Shown piece after piece: positions 12,541-25,727 of a stretch of 64,000 bases of DNA. The stretch covers positions 12,722,787 through 12,786,786 of the forward strand of contig CM053264.1 of NCBI GenBank assembly GCA_028583405.1, given 5' to 3'. The notes below the pieces were generated by a model. It was not told where the DNA came from, searched no databases, and saw only the letters and a program-made list of their open reading frames with translations. Numbering within the stretch: the stretch's first letter is position 1; every line of letters starts with the position of its first letter. A program made the position numbers and the translations under genes. The DNA is from Pogonophryne albipinna. Lineage: Eukaryota > Chordata > Actinopteri > Perciformes > Artedidraconidae.

Positions 12541-13484
12541 AAACGTCATTTTTTTAAATAGTGGATACTAAAAAAAAGAATAGGCCTAGTTTTGTTCTTC
12601 TGCCAAAAGCTCGGTTGTCTAACATGTGGTGTTTAAATAATAAATATGGCGTAAATTCGTCCCACGGTAGAGACGAGAGAAACAGGTCATTTATGTGAGA
12701 AAGAGAAAAAAAACTGCGAGCGAAAATGACCAAATATACCTTTTTAGAGACTTTTAGCTTCAATATGAATAGAGCACATTATTAATATTATATTTAACTA
12801 AAAAGCTTCGCATTTTGCAAATATTTACCTTAGTTTAGTGATATTTTACGCGAATTACGCTGTTTCTCCTGCATCTTGGCCATTAGACCTAACACAAAAA
12901 TAAATATTAAAGGGTTTAGCTCCTTAGAAATGAATGCACCAGTTATTTCGAGGTTTGGCTTGTTTGAAGCGATTACACCTGCATTTTTATTTCTGTTTTG
13001 AGTTTGAATCTTTATGGTTTATTGCACTTATTGTAGAGAAACGACAGCTTAATGTAATGTAATAAACGGCCCTGTTTAAGAAAGATATGCCTATAAAAAA
13101 CAATTAACAAGGGGGTAAGTTAGCCTAAACCAAACATTGTAATCATCATTAATTTTGATGATATAATATTGTTATCAATTCATCTCCATTCAACATAAGA
13201 TCATTTAAACATATCTGGTGCTTAAAATTACTATTTCGCATAACGAGTACTTAAAGTCCTCTTAATGCCAATACGTTTTTACTTATTATGAATGCACGTT
13301 GTATCCGAGTATCACACTGAAGTATTCCTATGTACTTCTTCCATCTATGTGTGAAAATACTTTTTAAAAACACATGATTTAAGAATAAAAACCTCCTAAT
13401 GTCGTCCTGTGTGACATGTATAATGCTGGATGTTGGTTGTGTTTTCTATATGGCCTTTACAGTATGTGTACGCTGACCGAACTC
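12541..13484. other. AT-rich upstream region of eng1
   Basis: Strongly AT-rich, no repeats, no ORF of note. Confidence 0.5.
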
Positions 13485-13857
13485 TAATCTAATTGGCCCT
13501 CCTTAATAGTGACAGGGACGATCCTGGCTCCTGATTGGTCCTCTGCACACATGTGCTTCCGTCTGGGTGTAAGAGAAAGGAAAAAACACTCGAGTGGGAG
13601 ATAACGGATTCAGGAGAGTTTGGGAAGCGCACACACTGATATTACGCAGCACCGGACACCGGACTGGTTCTAACGTGGAGCTGCTCCTTTCGCTCGGAAG
13701 GCTTTTTAGGAGACATGTTTTTGTAGGTGAAATATAACACAGGTGTTTTATTCTAGAGGCTTCATGCAGCGCGTCTAAATTGGATACGGAAGGGGGGGCG
13801 GACGCAACAAGTGGAGTTTGGCGTTTTTGAAGCCGAGATTTCTCCCCGTCACCAGGC
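13485..13857 (+). promoter_or_regulatory. eng1: eng1 proximal promoter and 5' UTR region
   Basis: Two inverted CCAAT boxes (ATTGG at 13492-13496 and about 13534-13538) lie 42 bp apart, as in NF-Y-bound promoters. The second is in a good context, CTGATTGGTC. No convincing TATA box is visible; AATATAAC near 13732 is a poor match. GC content rises steadily from about 13600 into exon 1. The transcription start cannot be placed from sequence alone. ATGs at 13715 and 13764 could act as short upstream frames if they are in the leader. Confidence 0.5.
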
Positions 13858-14353
13858 ATGGAGGAGCAGAAGGAGCCCGGCAGCAGCAGCCAGGACTCCA
13901 CCGAGGAGGAGAGCATGTCCCTGTCGCCGAACCTCCCCTCCCCTCCCGTGATTTTACCGCACCAAGCTGCACAACAGAACCACAGAACCACGAACTTTTT
14001 CATAGACAACATCCTGAGACCGGACTTCGGCTGCAGGAAGGAGCCGAGCTACCGGAGCCAGACGCCGGGACGGGAAAACGTGAACCCGCTGACAGCGAGG
14101 CCGCACACCGGGAGCCTCTGCCTGGACTCTAGCAGCGACAGCACCTCCTCTTCGTCACCTTCCTCTTCATCCCCTTCCTCCTCGCCCTCGTCCAAGCAGT
14201 CCAATAAGCAGGGCGAAGCGGCGGGCACCGGCACTGGCACCGGACGGTACGCAGACAGCAATGGAGGCTCTCCGGCCAAGACGAAAGACAGCCAGGGGTT
14301 GCTGTGGCCCGCGTGGGTTTACTGCACGCGCTACTCGGATCGGCCCTCATCTG
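13858..14353 (+). other. eng1: eng1 exon 1, coding part
   Basis: Encodes residues 1-165 and the first base of codon 166: the acidic N-terminus, EH1, the low-complexity middle and the Pbx-binding EH2 region. It is much richer in G and C than the surrounding DNA. Reading on past 14353 gives an unrelated intron peptide that stops near 14465, so the GT at 14354 is the donor. A TTG-initiated reading frame overlaps from 13818 in another frame and is not coding. Confidence 0.95.
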
Positions 14354-17300
14354 GTAAGGCGCTCATAGTACCCGAATCACACCGCCGGGGGTGCGTGAGG
14401 GCTGGGGAACTTTGTCTGGGTCACCGAGGCTTCCTCCACGGTGTTGTTAAACTGTTATTGGAGTAAAAATGAACTTAAAATGGGTACATCGATATTTTAT
14501 TTGGCGTATGTGTGCGTAATTATGCCAGAGGTGGAAAAAGTATACTCAGATCTTGTACTAAAGTAAAAGTAGAAGTACGAGAGTGTAGTTTACTAACAGT
14601 AAAATACCTGCATTCACAATGTTACTCAAGTAAAAGTACAAAAGTATTGGCATCAAAATATACTTAAAGTACCAAAAGTAAAAGTACTCATTATGTACAT
14701 TTCAGAACCGATAATTTTACAAACAAAAAGAACCAATTTATAAAATATAAAAAACAAAATAAAGGTGATTTTGTAGATTAAAATATCCAAACAAGCCATT
14801 AAACCATTACAAAAACACCGCCTTAATCATTTCCAGTACTCCACACACTCGAACAAAGACGTATTTACGCACAGACATATTAATGTACATTATGGGATGT
14901 TAGGCATGGGAACTTTGTCTGGGGCACTTCGGCTTCCTCCACAATGATGTTTAACTTTTATTGATATTAAAATGAGCTTACAATAGGTATTTGTTGTGTA
15001 TATTGCTTCTTAGCGTGGCTTTAACTCACCCAATCAGAACACACACACTCAACGTGCACACAGAGACGTGTTTACGCACAGAAATATTAAAGTATTGGGA
15101 TAATGTCTCATATTTGTTACATGCTATTTATAAACTTGTAAAATAACCAAGCTCGAAAAATGGGCTGATTTCCAATGCAACATGTGTGATTGTAATGCAT
15201 GTTATAATAAGCATATGGCTCGTGCACATTTGTTTAATGCAAACAATAACAACGATGACCTCCCTCTTGGTCGCACATTAATGTAAAGTAACTCATTGTG
15301 GAGGATTTAAGTAAACCCCGTTTGTTTATTTCATGAATTAAAATGTGAGTTTTGCAGACGAAAAGAACAACATGGCTCAAAAACAGCACCTGTTATTATG
15401 TATCAGTCATTTACGGTAATAGGCTATTAGACACACATATTATATTCCTAACACTTTTAAAAAGGCTACAAACCAACGTTACGGCCTCAGTCTACAATTT
15501 CTATTCCGAAATACAAGAGACATTTTATTGTAGAGATTTGATTTTGACCCACATATGATCACAGACAGCTTATTATCAAATGTAGTGTTTACGAAGATCG
15601 CTGTTCCGGCTCTACGGGGGTTTTAACACTAAATATATTGTATTCTGGTGGAGTTGGTCACAATATCTGCCATTGTTTTGCTATATTTTAGAAAGAAAGC
15701 AGTGAATGTGTAGCAAAAAAACAATTGGGCTTTTATAACATCTCGTAACCAAAGCAGAAATCGGTGCGTTCAACGTCTTCAGGCCATTTCAATTCAAATA
15801 CATTCGTTTTAAAGTGTGTGACGATAAAACGGGACATGTGTGTACACTATTTAACGAAAGGTAGAAAGGAAGTTTGTAATTTAAATCTGAAGGAAGTGTT
15901 GATAAATAATAACCATTAACGCTAAAAGGAAACAGAAGGATCGTTATTTTTTAAATCTAATAACTTCGTCAATTATAACGAATCATGAAAGATGCATGTT
16001 GTTTAAACTGACATTTTAATATTACCCAGCTTGTGATGGTGATCATATTTTAATGAGATGTGTATAGGCTATTAAAGTGAGGGATGAAGGTCAAAGGTCC
16101 TTACGTTTCCTCATTTTCTATTTAGCATTAAGCGATCACAGCGAATATTTGTTATGCTTTCCTTGAGTCCTCTTTAACGTGTGTAGTGGCTCTTGCATTA
16201 AATAACCACCTTATCCCAGTCAGCGTAATGCATTCACTGCAGCGTATTTAAATCCCGTTATAGCTACATTACAGCTCTATGTGTTATTACTTTGCGCACA
16301 TGTATCCTCGTGTGCATCGCGACCGTCAGCTTTACTCCGTGCACATCGCTGTGGTGAAGAACCCTGATCCTGCAGGATGGATAGCATTAATGGAAAGAGG
16401 GAGTTTTTGCCCAGAAAGCAGAGCTGATTTGTAGAAGCAGGACTAATCGTTTCTGTTGTTTTGGAGAGGAAAGTCAGGCTGAATCAAACCACACAAAAGA
16501 TCTAAAACAACAGAAACGCGAAACATATTTGAATCCAACTTTTAGAGAAACGTGTCTTTCATGCGATCTTTTTCTGTTGGATTATTTATCTCCACAACGA
16601 ACCCAATAACCCTAAAAGAAATGTGCTGATCTCGTATTAATTTCGACATTACTCCATTGTAGTGGAATATATGAAGGCCTTGTTATTCTCGTTTATTAAT
16701 GACCATAAACCACATCATAGTCAAGGACACACACTTAACCTAAAGAGGCCTACTCAGGTTAAATGAATGATTACGCATGGCTTTACAATTTCAAAAAGAC
16801 AATACATTATAATAATAAAGCTATTTTAACATTAATAATTAAATATCTTGCACTGTTAGTTAGGAGCCATATACGAGTGTGTTTATCGTATTTAATTAGT
16901 CCTATTAAAAGTTTGATTTCACGCTTTTAAAAAGATACTGTGTTAATATCCCTACCATGACATGTCGTTAAATGATCGGTGTGTTTTCACGTTAAATGCA
17001 TTTATAATTAGCTTAAATCCTTTTGTTAGGACGATGCCAAATTAAATACTAACTGCACATCGTTGCGAGGAGTCATCAAATGGCTGTAAAATAAAGATTG
17101 TATCGAAACTAGAGAGCACTGTGACCTACATTTGATGATAGTGAGCAGATAATAACACGATCATCGCTCATCAGCAGACGCTAAGTCGATATAAGCAGCA
17201 TGGGCGTTTCTATGGGGGGGCAACAAGGGGGCAGTGCCCTCTGTAACACTTGCCCCCCCCCCTCCAAAATAACACATCTATGATAATGCATTTTGTGGAA

Positions 17301-19069
17301 ATGTTGGAGCCAATACTGTGTCTAAACCTGGGCCTAAGATAACAGGGATGGGGGTTTTCTTTCTTCAGTAATGTAATTAAATAAATTGAAGTTACTGAAA
17401 CAAATTATTCTACTATAAAATATTAAGAAATACAAATAAAAACGACATTTGGCTGCATAAATAATGTATGTATACAGCATGTAGGTTAATTGTTAAGTAA
17501 GTAACTATAATTATAACAAAGTAATTGACACACATTCTGTTATTAAAACAAAGATAATGGTATTTTATGTTTTCTTTTGCGCTATGACTTTATACTGAAC
17601 TAAAAAAGTTTAAATCTTAAAACACTGTCTTTGTCTCGCTTGTCCAGCATTAAATGTGCCCTTCTTATTTAATAACTGCAGTACAATTGGTCTAAAACAG
17701 CCGTTGATAAGCAGACGTGTTGATGGTAAAGATCCAAAGGCTTAATTGTCATATGCACAGCTACAGTGTAGATATGGAATGACAGTCCCAGGATCCTCCA
17801 ACATGCAACATGATGTATATTTGACATAAAACTAAAAGAAAATAGTGCGAGGAGAAAAGAGAGTAGAAATACAAAAGTGCAAGAGAATGGTGCAAGACTT
17901 TAGTGTGCAATTAATGCAGGAAAAGTGAAATATATATACGTCAAATTAAATGCTGTATACACTGAAAATGTACTTTAATTAAATGTATTATGTCAACAGA
18001 TTTCACATAACTGTATTATGTAAGGTCATTATATTAAGCTAAACCTAGTATTTGTTTATTTAAAGTTAATATTATTGCTTTTAACCAACCCAACTAGTTA
18101 GTTAGATAGATAGATAGATAGTTAGGTAGGTAGATAGGTAGATAGATAGGTAGATAGATATGTAGGTAGATAGATAGGTAGGTAGATAGATAGATAGTTA
18201 GGTAGATAGATAGGTAGGTAGATAGATATGTAGGTAGATAGATAGATAGGTAAATAGATAGATATGTAGGTAGATAGATATGTAGATAGATAGAGAGATA
18301 TGTAGGTAGATAGGTAGGTAGATAGATAGATAGATAGATAGGTAGGTAGGTAGATAGATAGATAGATAGATATGTAGGTAGATAGATAGATATGTAGATA
18401 GATAGATAGATACCTTATTGATCCCAATTTGGAAAAATGTTTGTGTTGCAGCAGCATAAAAAACAAGGCAATGTACATAAGAGAAAATAAGACACAGAAA
18501 TAAACAGTCCAATATATTTCAGAAATGGAAATAGAAATAAAATAGCTTAAGATTAAAAAAATGTACAATAATATAATAATTAATACTACAATTAATTAAA
18601 GTCAATGTTCCAGTTTCTTCAGTGTAGTGAATTAAAATACTGCTTCTCCTTGTAATACAGGCTAAATGTGTGACATCCAATCAGATGAATAGGTGTGCAC
18701 CAGCCAGTAGAATAAATTGTTATTCCCATTGTTGTTTCCACATCAGGCCCGAGGACACGGAAACTGAAAAAGAAGAAGAGCAGCCCGAAGGAGGACAAGC
18801 GGCCTCGCACGGCGTTCACGGCCGAGCAGCTGCAGAGACTGAAAACCGAGTTTCAGACCAACCGGTACATCACGGAGCAGCGGAGGCAGGCGCTGGCGCA
18901 GGAACTCAACCTCAACGAGTCCCAAATCAAAATCTGGTTCCAGAATAAGAGGGCCAAGATTAAAAAGGCCACGGGGTACAAGAACGGCTTGGCTCTGCAG
19001 CTCATGGCCCAAGGACTTTACAACCATTCGACCACCACCGTGCAGGAGGAGCGGGAGGAGAGCGAGTGA
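13858..19069 (+). CDS. eng1: Engrailed-1 homeobox transcription factor (two exons, 272 aa)
   Basis: Joining 13858-14353 to 18747-19069 gives 819 nt, 272 codons plus stop. The splice sites are canonical (G|GTAAGG donor, CAG|GC acceptor) and split the codon for Gly166. The start ATG has G at -3 and G at +4. Visible domains: EH1 repressor motif ([12 protein letters not shown], residues 42-53), which in this family recruits Groucho/TLE co-repressors; a Ser-rich stretch (91-112); EH2/EH3 ([15 protein letters not shown], 150-164), which contacts Pbx/Exd; and a homeodomain at 182-241 with W229, F230, Q231 and N232 (positions 48-51), followed by the EH5 tail ending in ESE. The start MEEQ, HRTTNFF rather than HRITNFF, and [10 protein letters not shown] favour engrailed-1 over engrailed-2. 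The protein is a nuclear, mostly repressing DNA-binding factor; vertebrate family members pattern the midbrain-hindbrain boundary, limb or fin ectoderm and ventral neurons. Teleosts have eng1a and eng1b, and I cannot tell which this is. Confidence 0.96.
14400..15095. repeat. Local tandem duplication in eng1 intron, split by a transposon
   Basis: Segment A at about 14403-14490 (GGAACTTTGTCTGGG, GGCTTCCTCCAC, TTAAAATGGGTA) recurs diverged at about 14909-14995. Segment B at about 14840-14895 (TTTACGCACAGACATATTAA) recurs at about 15040-15100. The A copies are about 509 bp apart and the B copies about 203 bp apart. The difference of about 306 bp fits a transposon fragment inserted between A and B of the first copy. 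Confidence 0.75.
14526..14830. mobile_element. Fragment of the CAGAGGTGG hAT-like repeat family
   Basis: Begins CAGAGGTGGAAAAAGTATAC and continues with CTCAGATCTTGTACT and AAGTAAAAGTAGAAGTAC, the reverse of the sequence at the right end of 6475-7219. The right edge is not clean; it is inferred from the spacing of the duplicated flanks. Confidence 0.6.
17195..17285. repeat. Possible terminal fragment of a G-run repeat
   Basis: GCATGGGCGTTTCTATGGGG followed by G and C runs. It shares CATGGGCGT and G-rich DNA with the ends of the hAT-type element at 34806-35932, but no second end or target duplication was found. Confidence 0.3.
17725..17935 (-). mobile_element. LINE 3'-end fragment
   Basis: Read on the minus strand this ends in a TGACAATTAAGCC-like tail. 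The CACAGCTACAGTGTAGA and GTGCAAGA motifs resemble non-LTR retrotransposon tails common in fish. There is no coding part and the family is not assigned. Confidence 0.4.
18100..18412. repeat. GATA/GGTA tetranucleotide array, 313 bp
   Basis: Imperfect TAGA repeats mixed with TAGG, TATG and TAGT units, and local higher-order patterns (for example GATATGTAGGTAGATAGATA). It directly abuts the LINE tail at 18412 and is best read as that element's 3' tail microsatellite, expanded. It is about 330 bp from the eng1 exon 2 acceptor. Confidence 0.93.
18412..18545 (-). mobile_element. RTE/Rex3-like LINE 3' tail
   Basis: On the minus strand it reads ...TTGGGATCAATAAGGTATC followed by TATC repeats, the typical 3' end of RTE-type (Rex3-like) fish LINEs. 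It is 5'-truncated, with no reverse transcriptase left. Confidence 0.6.
18747..19069 (+). other. eng1: eng1 exon 2, homeodomain exon
   Basis: Begins directly after the CAG at 18744-18746, preceded by a pyrimidine-rich tract, and encodes Gly166 to Glu272 with a TGA at 19067-19069. It holds the whole homeodomain. The recognition helix reads [16 protein letters not shown], the invariant engrailed sequence with Q50 for TAATTA-type sites. Tandem GATA DNA and LINE remnants lie only about 200-650 bp upstream in the intron. Confidence 0.96.
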
Positions 19070-19380
19070 CGAGACATTTCCCCCCCCATTTGACTCTTTT
19101 GGAGATAATGAAACAGTGGAGGAGACGCTATTTAAAAAAAAAAAAATCTGTTTATGGTAACAGTATATGGACATAATTATATAAATCGTTATTAAAGTTT
19201 ATATAGCCACACACGTTATCATGTTGTATACAGTATATTTAATTATTTCACCTCTCATCATCCGGGTCGTTTGTTCATGTCGTTGGATCTTTAGGTTATT
19301 GTGCCACATTCCCCTTCAACACACCAGTCAAAACAAGCCAAAGATTTTAATATGTTCACATGTAGTCTGAAATAAAGAAA
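19070..19380 (+). terminator. eng1: eng1 3' UTR and polyadenylation signals
   Basis: After the stop there is a C run and an A run, then an ATTAAA at 19191-19196 and a canonical AATAAA at 19371-19376. The second is the likelier main signal, giving a 3' UTR of about 320 nt. A 170-bp CA array starts about 200 bp further on. Confidence 0.55.
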
Positions 19381-19576
19381 AAGAACGGTAGATTGGGACT
19401 ACATTTTATTTCTTCCATTCGTTTCCACAGAACAAAAGCGAAAAAATATACAATTCAACGTAAAGGGCTGGTAATTTACTGGTAATTTGTCAATGGGTAC
19501 GTTTAAATAAATTAGAAACAATTTTGAACGATAGCTGTTAATTTTTTTGCCAATAACCATGCCTTTAAATTGAATT

Positions 19577-19751
<175 letters not shown>

Positions 19752-19850
19752 AAATACATTAATGTCAGTGTGTTTCAGCTTTTGGGAGAAACTCGGCCTC
19801 AAGTGACCTCAGGTTCAGGTTCAATAGAGCCTGTGTGTGAACTCTGTGAC

Positions 19851-19852
<2 letters not shown>

Positions 19853-19947
<95 letters not shown>
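19853..19947. repeat. (TG)n microsatellite, 95 bp
   Basis: Pure TG repeat 105 bp after the CA array, in the opposite orientation. Confidence 0.98.
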
Positions 19948-19948
<1 letters not shown>

Positions 19949-20099
19949 AAACTAAATGAGGCAACACTGGATAATTACTGCTTTCATGAAAAATGGTATA
20001 GTACAATGCATATTATTTCCCCCCACACGTCACAAGAGAGATCCCACCTTGCATTTAATGAATAAGTGAATGGCTTCAGGAGCGAGTTTGTGACTCTGA

Positions 20100-20345
20100 T
20101 GATGTGTGTTTGTTGCATCGTCGCTTAAAGCCTTTTATATACAACTGATCTCAGATTATTTAATTAAGAGCTAACAAGCCTCTGCAGTGGATGGGAGTTC
20201 ACGGCCTTCCGCGTCTCACGATTTTTAATTATTTCAAGCGGCGCTGCGTTTGTGTTCAGCCTATAGAGCACAGATTTAATAAGCACAGCATAGCGTGATA
20301 ATAATTGATTTCAATAAAGACGACCAGGGACTCGCTGTTAGTGTA
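20100..20345. promoter_or_regulatory. Putative conserved block 3' of eng1
   Basis: Unique DNA with TTAATTAA (20160-20167), TTTTTAATTATTT near 20223 and ATAATTGATT near 20301 between GC-richer words such as GCGGCGCTGCG. No ORF or repeat. A candidate enhancer about 1.1 kb past the stop codon. Confidence 0.3.
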
Positions 20346-21512
<1,167 letters not shown>

Positions 21513-21734
21513 CTGTCAATATTGGGTGTATTACTTACTATACTTCCTACTTTCAGGCTAAAAACATCTGCTTTCTTTGTTGAATAAATCTCTTGGCCAG
21601 TGTGACCTTGAATATAATCCTCAGTAAAAAGTTAGTTTTTCCCTCAGCTGTTAACATTATAAGACAAACGGGAGCACATAAAGTGGGTCCCTTTCAAAAT
21701 AAAAGCTTATCACCTGTCATTCAAACAAAGAAGA

Positions 21735-21754
21735 GGGGGGGGGGGGGGGGGGGG
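21735..21754. repeat. 20-G homopolymer
   Basis: Uninterrupted G run. Its exact length is likely uncertain in any assembly. Confidence 0.85.
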
Positions 21755-22104
21755 TTGCCAGTCTTGTGTTTATTTTGTGATGGAAACTCTGAGCGCTGTC
21801 CACTTACAGCTATTGATAATGAACACTTGTTGGAACACACAAGATTTTAAATGGTGGTTTTTCATACAAAGTGTGTCGACTAACAACTCCCCGTCCAAAT
21901 AACCGTCAAAAGGTTTTACGGGACAAACAAATCATAGCTACAGAGACTTAACAATGAAATGCACCCATGCACACACATACAAGCGTGTGCAAAAAGGCAG
22001 TAAAAGAGCCCGGTGCTTCCACACAGAGAACATCTAAAAAGAGCTTCTTAGATCACTACGCTGTGACGAGCAATGGCTTCTCAGCTGCTGCCTCCATAAA
22101 GAGA

Positions 22105-22121
22105 GGGGGGGGGGGGGGGGG
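22105..22121. repeat. 17-G homopolymer
   Basis: A second G run, 350 bp after the first and also preceded by GAGA. Confidence 0.85.
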
Positions 22122-24419
22122 TCCTTCAAGTCTTTAACTCTCCTCCTGAGTTACTGTAGAGGCTATGGTCCCATCTCTTTGGATTTTAACAACATGCTAC
22201 ATTTGACAGTTTGCCACGCTGTGCACAAACACAAAGCAGTTGTGAGCTGCAGGAATAATACCTGCTCTTAGACTTAGACTAACATCTAAGAAAGGACGTT
22301 ATGCAGACGTTTGTATTTGTTTCAATGATGTGTGTCAGTCAGAGTTCAACTTATTTTTCATCCCATTTTTTTGTTTATCTTAGTCACGTTATATTGCATT
22401 AGTGTTCCCCGTCCTCTCAGCCAATCACGAGCCTCTCCTCTTAAACAAGCAAGCTCAACACCTGCTTGAACAAAAACAATACCATAGTTAATTTTAAACA
22501 ACTATCTGGCTTTCACTATGAAGACAAGCAGCATTTAAAAATAAATAGTAGATTATATTGAACTTTTTTGGGTTTTATTTGCGATTTTAACACGATATAT
22601 AGATCTCTAGTTCAAAAGGTTGAAGGTCAAACCACATCCACATGCTGTTTTCACAGAAATTATACATTTTACGGCACAATAATCTCTATTATGGTAAAAA
22701 AACAAAAAATGCCTAAAGGTCATTTCCAGTCGTAATTTCGAAATGTGACCAAATATGCAAATACTGCATTTTGAATTTGGGACTGCATTATGCGTGTGAA
22801 ATTTACAGTGGGTTGAATCTATGAAAGGTATAAATTAGAGGTATACGTTGGGGATAAAGGGGACGTATTGTATATGTTGGTTTTTGCTTTAATATATTTT
22901 TTACATCAAATTAAAGGTGAATATCTTTGGGTTAAGAGTGACAAAACAAGACATTTAAAGACATCACATTGGACTTTTTTCACTAGTTTCTAAAATGTCA
23001 TTGACCGAGAACAACCTATAATTAATCTGGAAAATAATCTGCAGATTAACGATAGTGAAAATGACTGTAGTTGTTTTATTTGCATATTTTTGGGACAACA
23101 TTTGGAGTGTGTGAGGACAGCATGTCGGAGAAATCAGCAGCAGAACGGTTTTCAAACCATTTCACCCCGACTGTTTCCAGGAGTACACATAAAGATCGGT
23201 TCTCACCATGGGGAAGTTTACTCATGACTTATTGTGGGCTGTCAATTGGACTATCTGCAACACACACACACACACACACAAAGGTGGCATTGAAAGGGAA
23301 CCTCCCACAATGCAGCTGAGCGTCCAGGGGGCCTCTGCTCCAACAGCCGTGATCTCACCGAGCTAAATCCAGATTACATGGAGGATATACACAGCGCCAC
23401 GTGTTTACTCTGCCCGGCAGGGGGTGATTTGAGAGGGGGGAGGTTAAGAGGGAGGTGGGGGGTACCACTGTCACACTGTCTGTAATGCAAACTGACTTCC
23501 CCAGGCCAAAAGAGAAGGGGAACTCTCTAAATCTTTTGGTTTGTGTGAAATTGTCCTAAAAATAGCTTTTTCTTGTTTGCAGTTTTGCATGAAGACAGTG
23601 TTTTTAGTCCTTGTGTAAGAAATACAATCGTGGAGTTGCACAAATCAAATGTGAAATCTATAAATTGGATGTTTTTTGCGACCCTCAATCTCTCTCAAGA
23701 GTGTTCTTTTCTAACATGTAGCGTGCTAGTGAGGAGGTGGCGCAGTTGAGGACAGTTGTTCTGCTCTAATTAAAAAGCGACTGCGGGAAATGACAGAGCA
23801 TCTCCAGCTATGTGCAGACAACACTACGACTCAAGCTGCCGGCGAGAGCTTCTTAATGTGACTCGTCTGTGTCAGAACAAGTCATCAGCTCATTCATCTG
23901 AGGCTTGATTGCAAAACAACACGCAGACAGATCTTTCAATCTGTCAATGTATTTTCGTGAGAATTGGGAATGAGTCTTAGAGAAGAGGGGAAACAAAAGA
24001 CATGCAGAGACTATGTTTACATGCACACTAATATTCCTAGAGATCTGAATATAGAAGGAACCAAATTCACAGCACAGGTTTTTCAGAATAAGGCCTTTTT
24101 TGTGATAAACACACGGATATTATTTTGTACGTGTTATCGTGGCAAATGGTGCCCAAACACACACACGCTCTGAGAACAAAGGCGAGGACACCTGGGTGGT
24201 CAGTACACCTCTGCCTCTTCTTCATGCCTCCCACATGTGGAAGCACTTCATCTTTCTTAACTTTAAGAAACCATCGCTGGGAGAAGAACATGGTCAGCGA
24301 GGAGAATTCAACTTCAGGTATTATTGTCACGTTGAAGGCAGCCCACTAACATTAACATCTACGCTGTTTTATATGTAAAAGACTTTAAAAAACCAAACAA
24401 TGGCTGTGTCTGTCCTCCC
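22122..24419. other. Non-coding; possible regulatory stretches at 23330-23460 and 23740-23930
   Basis: Mostly unique AT-rich DNA. A short CA run is at about 23261-23280. The two named stretches have balanced composition and few repeats. AGGAGGTGGCGCAG near 23732-23745 and CCGGCAGGGGGTGA near 23414-23427 are partial CTCF-like matches. Around 22975-23060 there is a scrap of a dispersed fish repeat. Confidence 0.35.
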
Positions 24420-24665
24420 CTCCTCACCCTCTCCTCACACTTCAAAAGCCGGTGTTTCTTCTTCTCCATCTTTCATCGCGGCGGGCTCGGAGGTGATGCG
24501 GGGGAGCGATTAGTCATATTCAATTTACATACGGCTGTCACGGCCTCCTCCAGGGTGAGCGCTGATGTCATCCATGCGTGGGGCCCTCTGCGGCCACCCG
24601 GCACATGGGAAGACTCCTCGAAATATCACTGTTCGAGGGTGATGGATGTGGGGCGGCACTTGTGT
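24420..24665. promoter_or_regulatory. Putative conserved block
   Basis: GC-richer unique DNA with GCGATTAGTCATATTCAATT and GGTGAGCGCTGATGTCATCC, lying between AT-rich DNA and a LINE tail. No ORF. Called on composition only. Confidence 0.27.
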
Positions 24666-24724
24666 GTGTTTCTATAACCTGAGAACTGTTTGCATGAGTT
24701 TACGGTGTGTGTTTGTGTCGATAA

Positions 24725-25075
24725 AGCATTAGATTAGATTCCTTTATTGTCACTACAGTCCAGCGAAATTACAGGCATTCCCAATGGTCACACATAACAG
24801 ACAGTATAAGTATCATTTCACAATACGAGCTAAAAACTTGTAATATATACTATATAAAGCGACAACAAATTGGACCTATGATACATAGAACAGTACGCTT
24901 ACAAAACAATACAACCATATAAATACAAATACAAGACCAATACAGGCAAGGCAGTCAAAACATTTAAACAAGTCAATAAATAAGTTATTGTACATGAAAG
25001 CAGGTAAGTTGAACTCTTTAAAAAGGTATAACGTGTACGAATACATGGAAGTAAACCCCCAAATGTACACATATA
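24725..25075 (-). mobile_element. LINE 3'-end fragment
   Basis: On the minus strand the end reads AGTGACAATAAAGGAATCTA with an ATCTAAT-type tail, as in fish non-LTR retrotransposons. The rest is AT-rich with no reverse transcriptase motif. Confidence 0.5.
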
Positions 25076-25130
25076 TTACTCACACACACATATATTACTC
25101 ACACACACATAAATTACTCACACACACATG
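25071..25130. repeat. ~20-bp tandem repeat, three units
   Basis: Three copies of ATATATTACTCACACACAC, the last with AAATTACTC. Confidence 0.85.
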
Positions 25131-25482
25131 TTTGCATGAGTGTGGCCGAACACTTTAGCTCTTCCTCACAGACACATTATCTCCAATCTGGCTGTGAACT
25201 CCTCCAGCGGTCCACTGTGCTGCTGTGGAGCTTGTGAGGTTTACAGAGAAGAGCCACTGGCAGACATCCAGAGGAGGAAGTCGAAGTTATTTATGAAGCC
25301 TCGCTTGACGAAAGACAGTAAAGCTTCCCATATTCAGTCTGCTGGCTGCTGGACCTATGAATTATATTTGCTGCAGTTTAGAGCAACTAAGTGGACAATT
25401 CGGCATTACGCTCAGACCAGGAGCACAAGTTGTTTTAAACATGCACTCCTAGAGACGTGTTCACACGCATACATGCACACTG

Positions 25483-25727
<245 letters not shown>

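Larger units (their letters stand above)
14354..18746 (+). other. eng1: eng1 intron 1 (4,393 bp)
   Basis: The intron position, just before the PRTRK segment, matches that in vertebrate engrailed genes. Content in order: a duplicated segment split by a transposon fragment (14400-15095); about 2 kb of unique AT-rich DNA (15100-17190) in which I see no repeat or gene, with many ATTA cores such as 16831-16848; a G/C-run repeat scrap (about 17200-17280); a LINE 3' fragment (about 17725-17935); a GATA-type array (18100-18412); and an RTE-like tail (18412-18545). The unique central part is the best candidate for intronic enhancers. Confidence 0.9.

Noticed and set aside
13503..14012. 169-residue minus-strand frame over eng1 exon 1 and promoter
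   Set aside because: Shadow of the GC-rich sense exon; no recognisable domain.
13818..14132. Alternative frame starting upstream of the eng1 ATG
   Set aside because: Starts with TTG, is out of frame with the engrailed motifs, and has no similarity to known proteins.
18122..18568. Ser-Ile-Tyr-Leu repeat peptide on the minus strand, membrane-like
   Set aside because: Translation of the GATA tetranucleotide array and the LINE tail.
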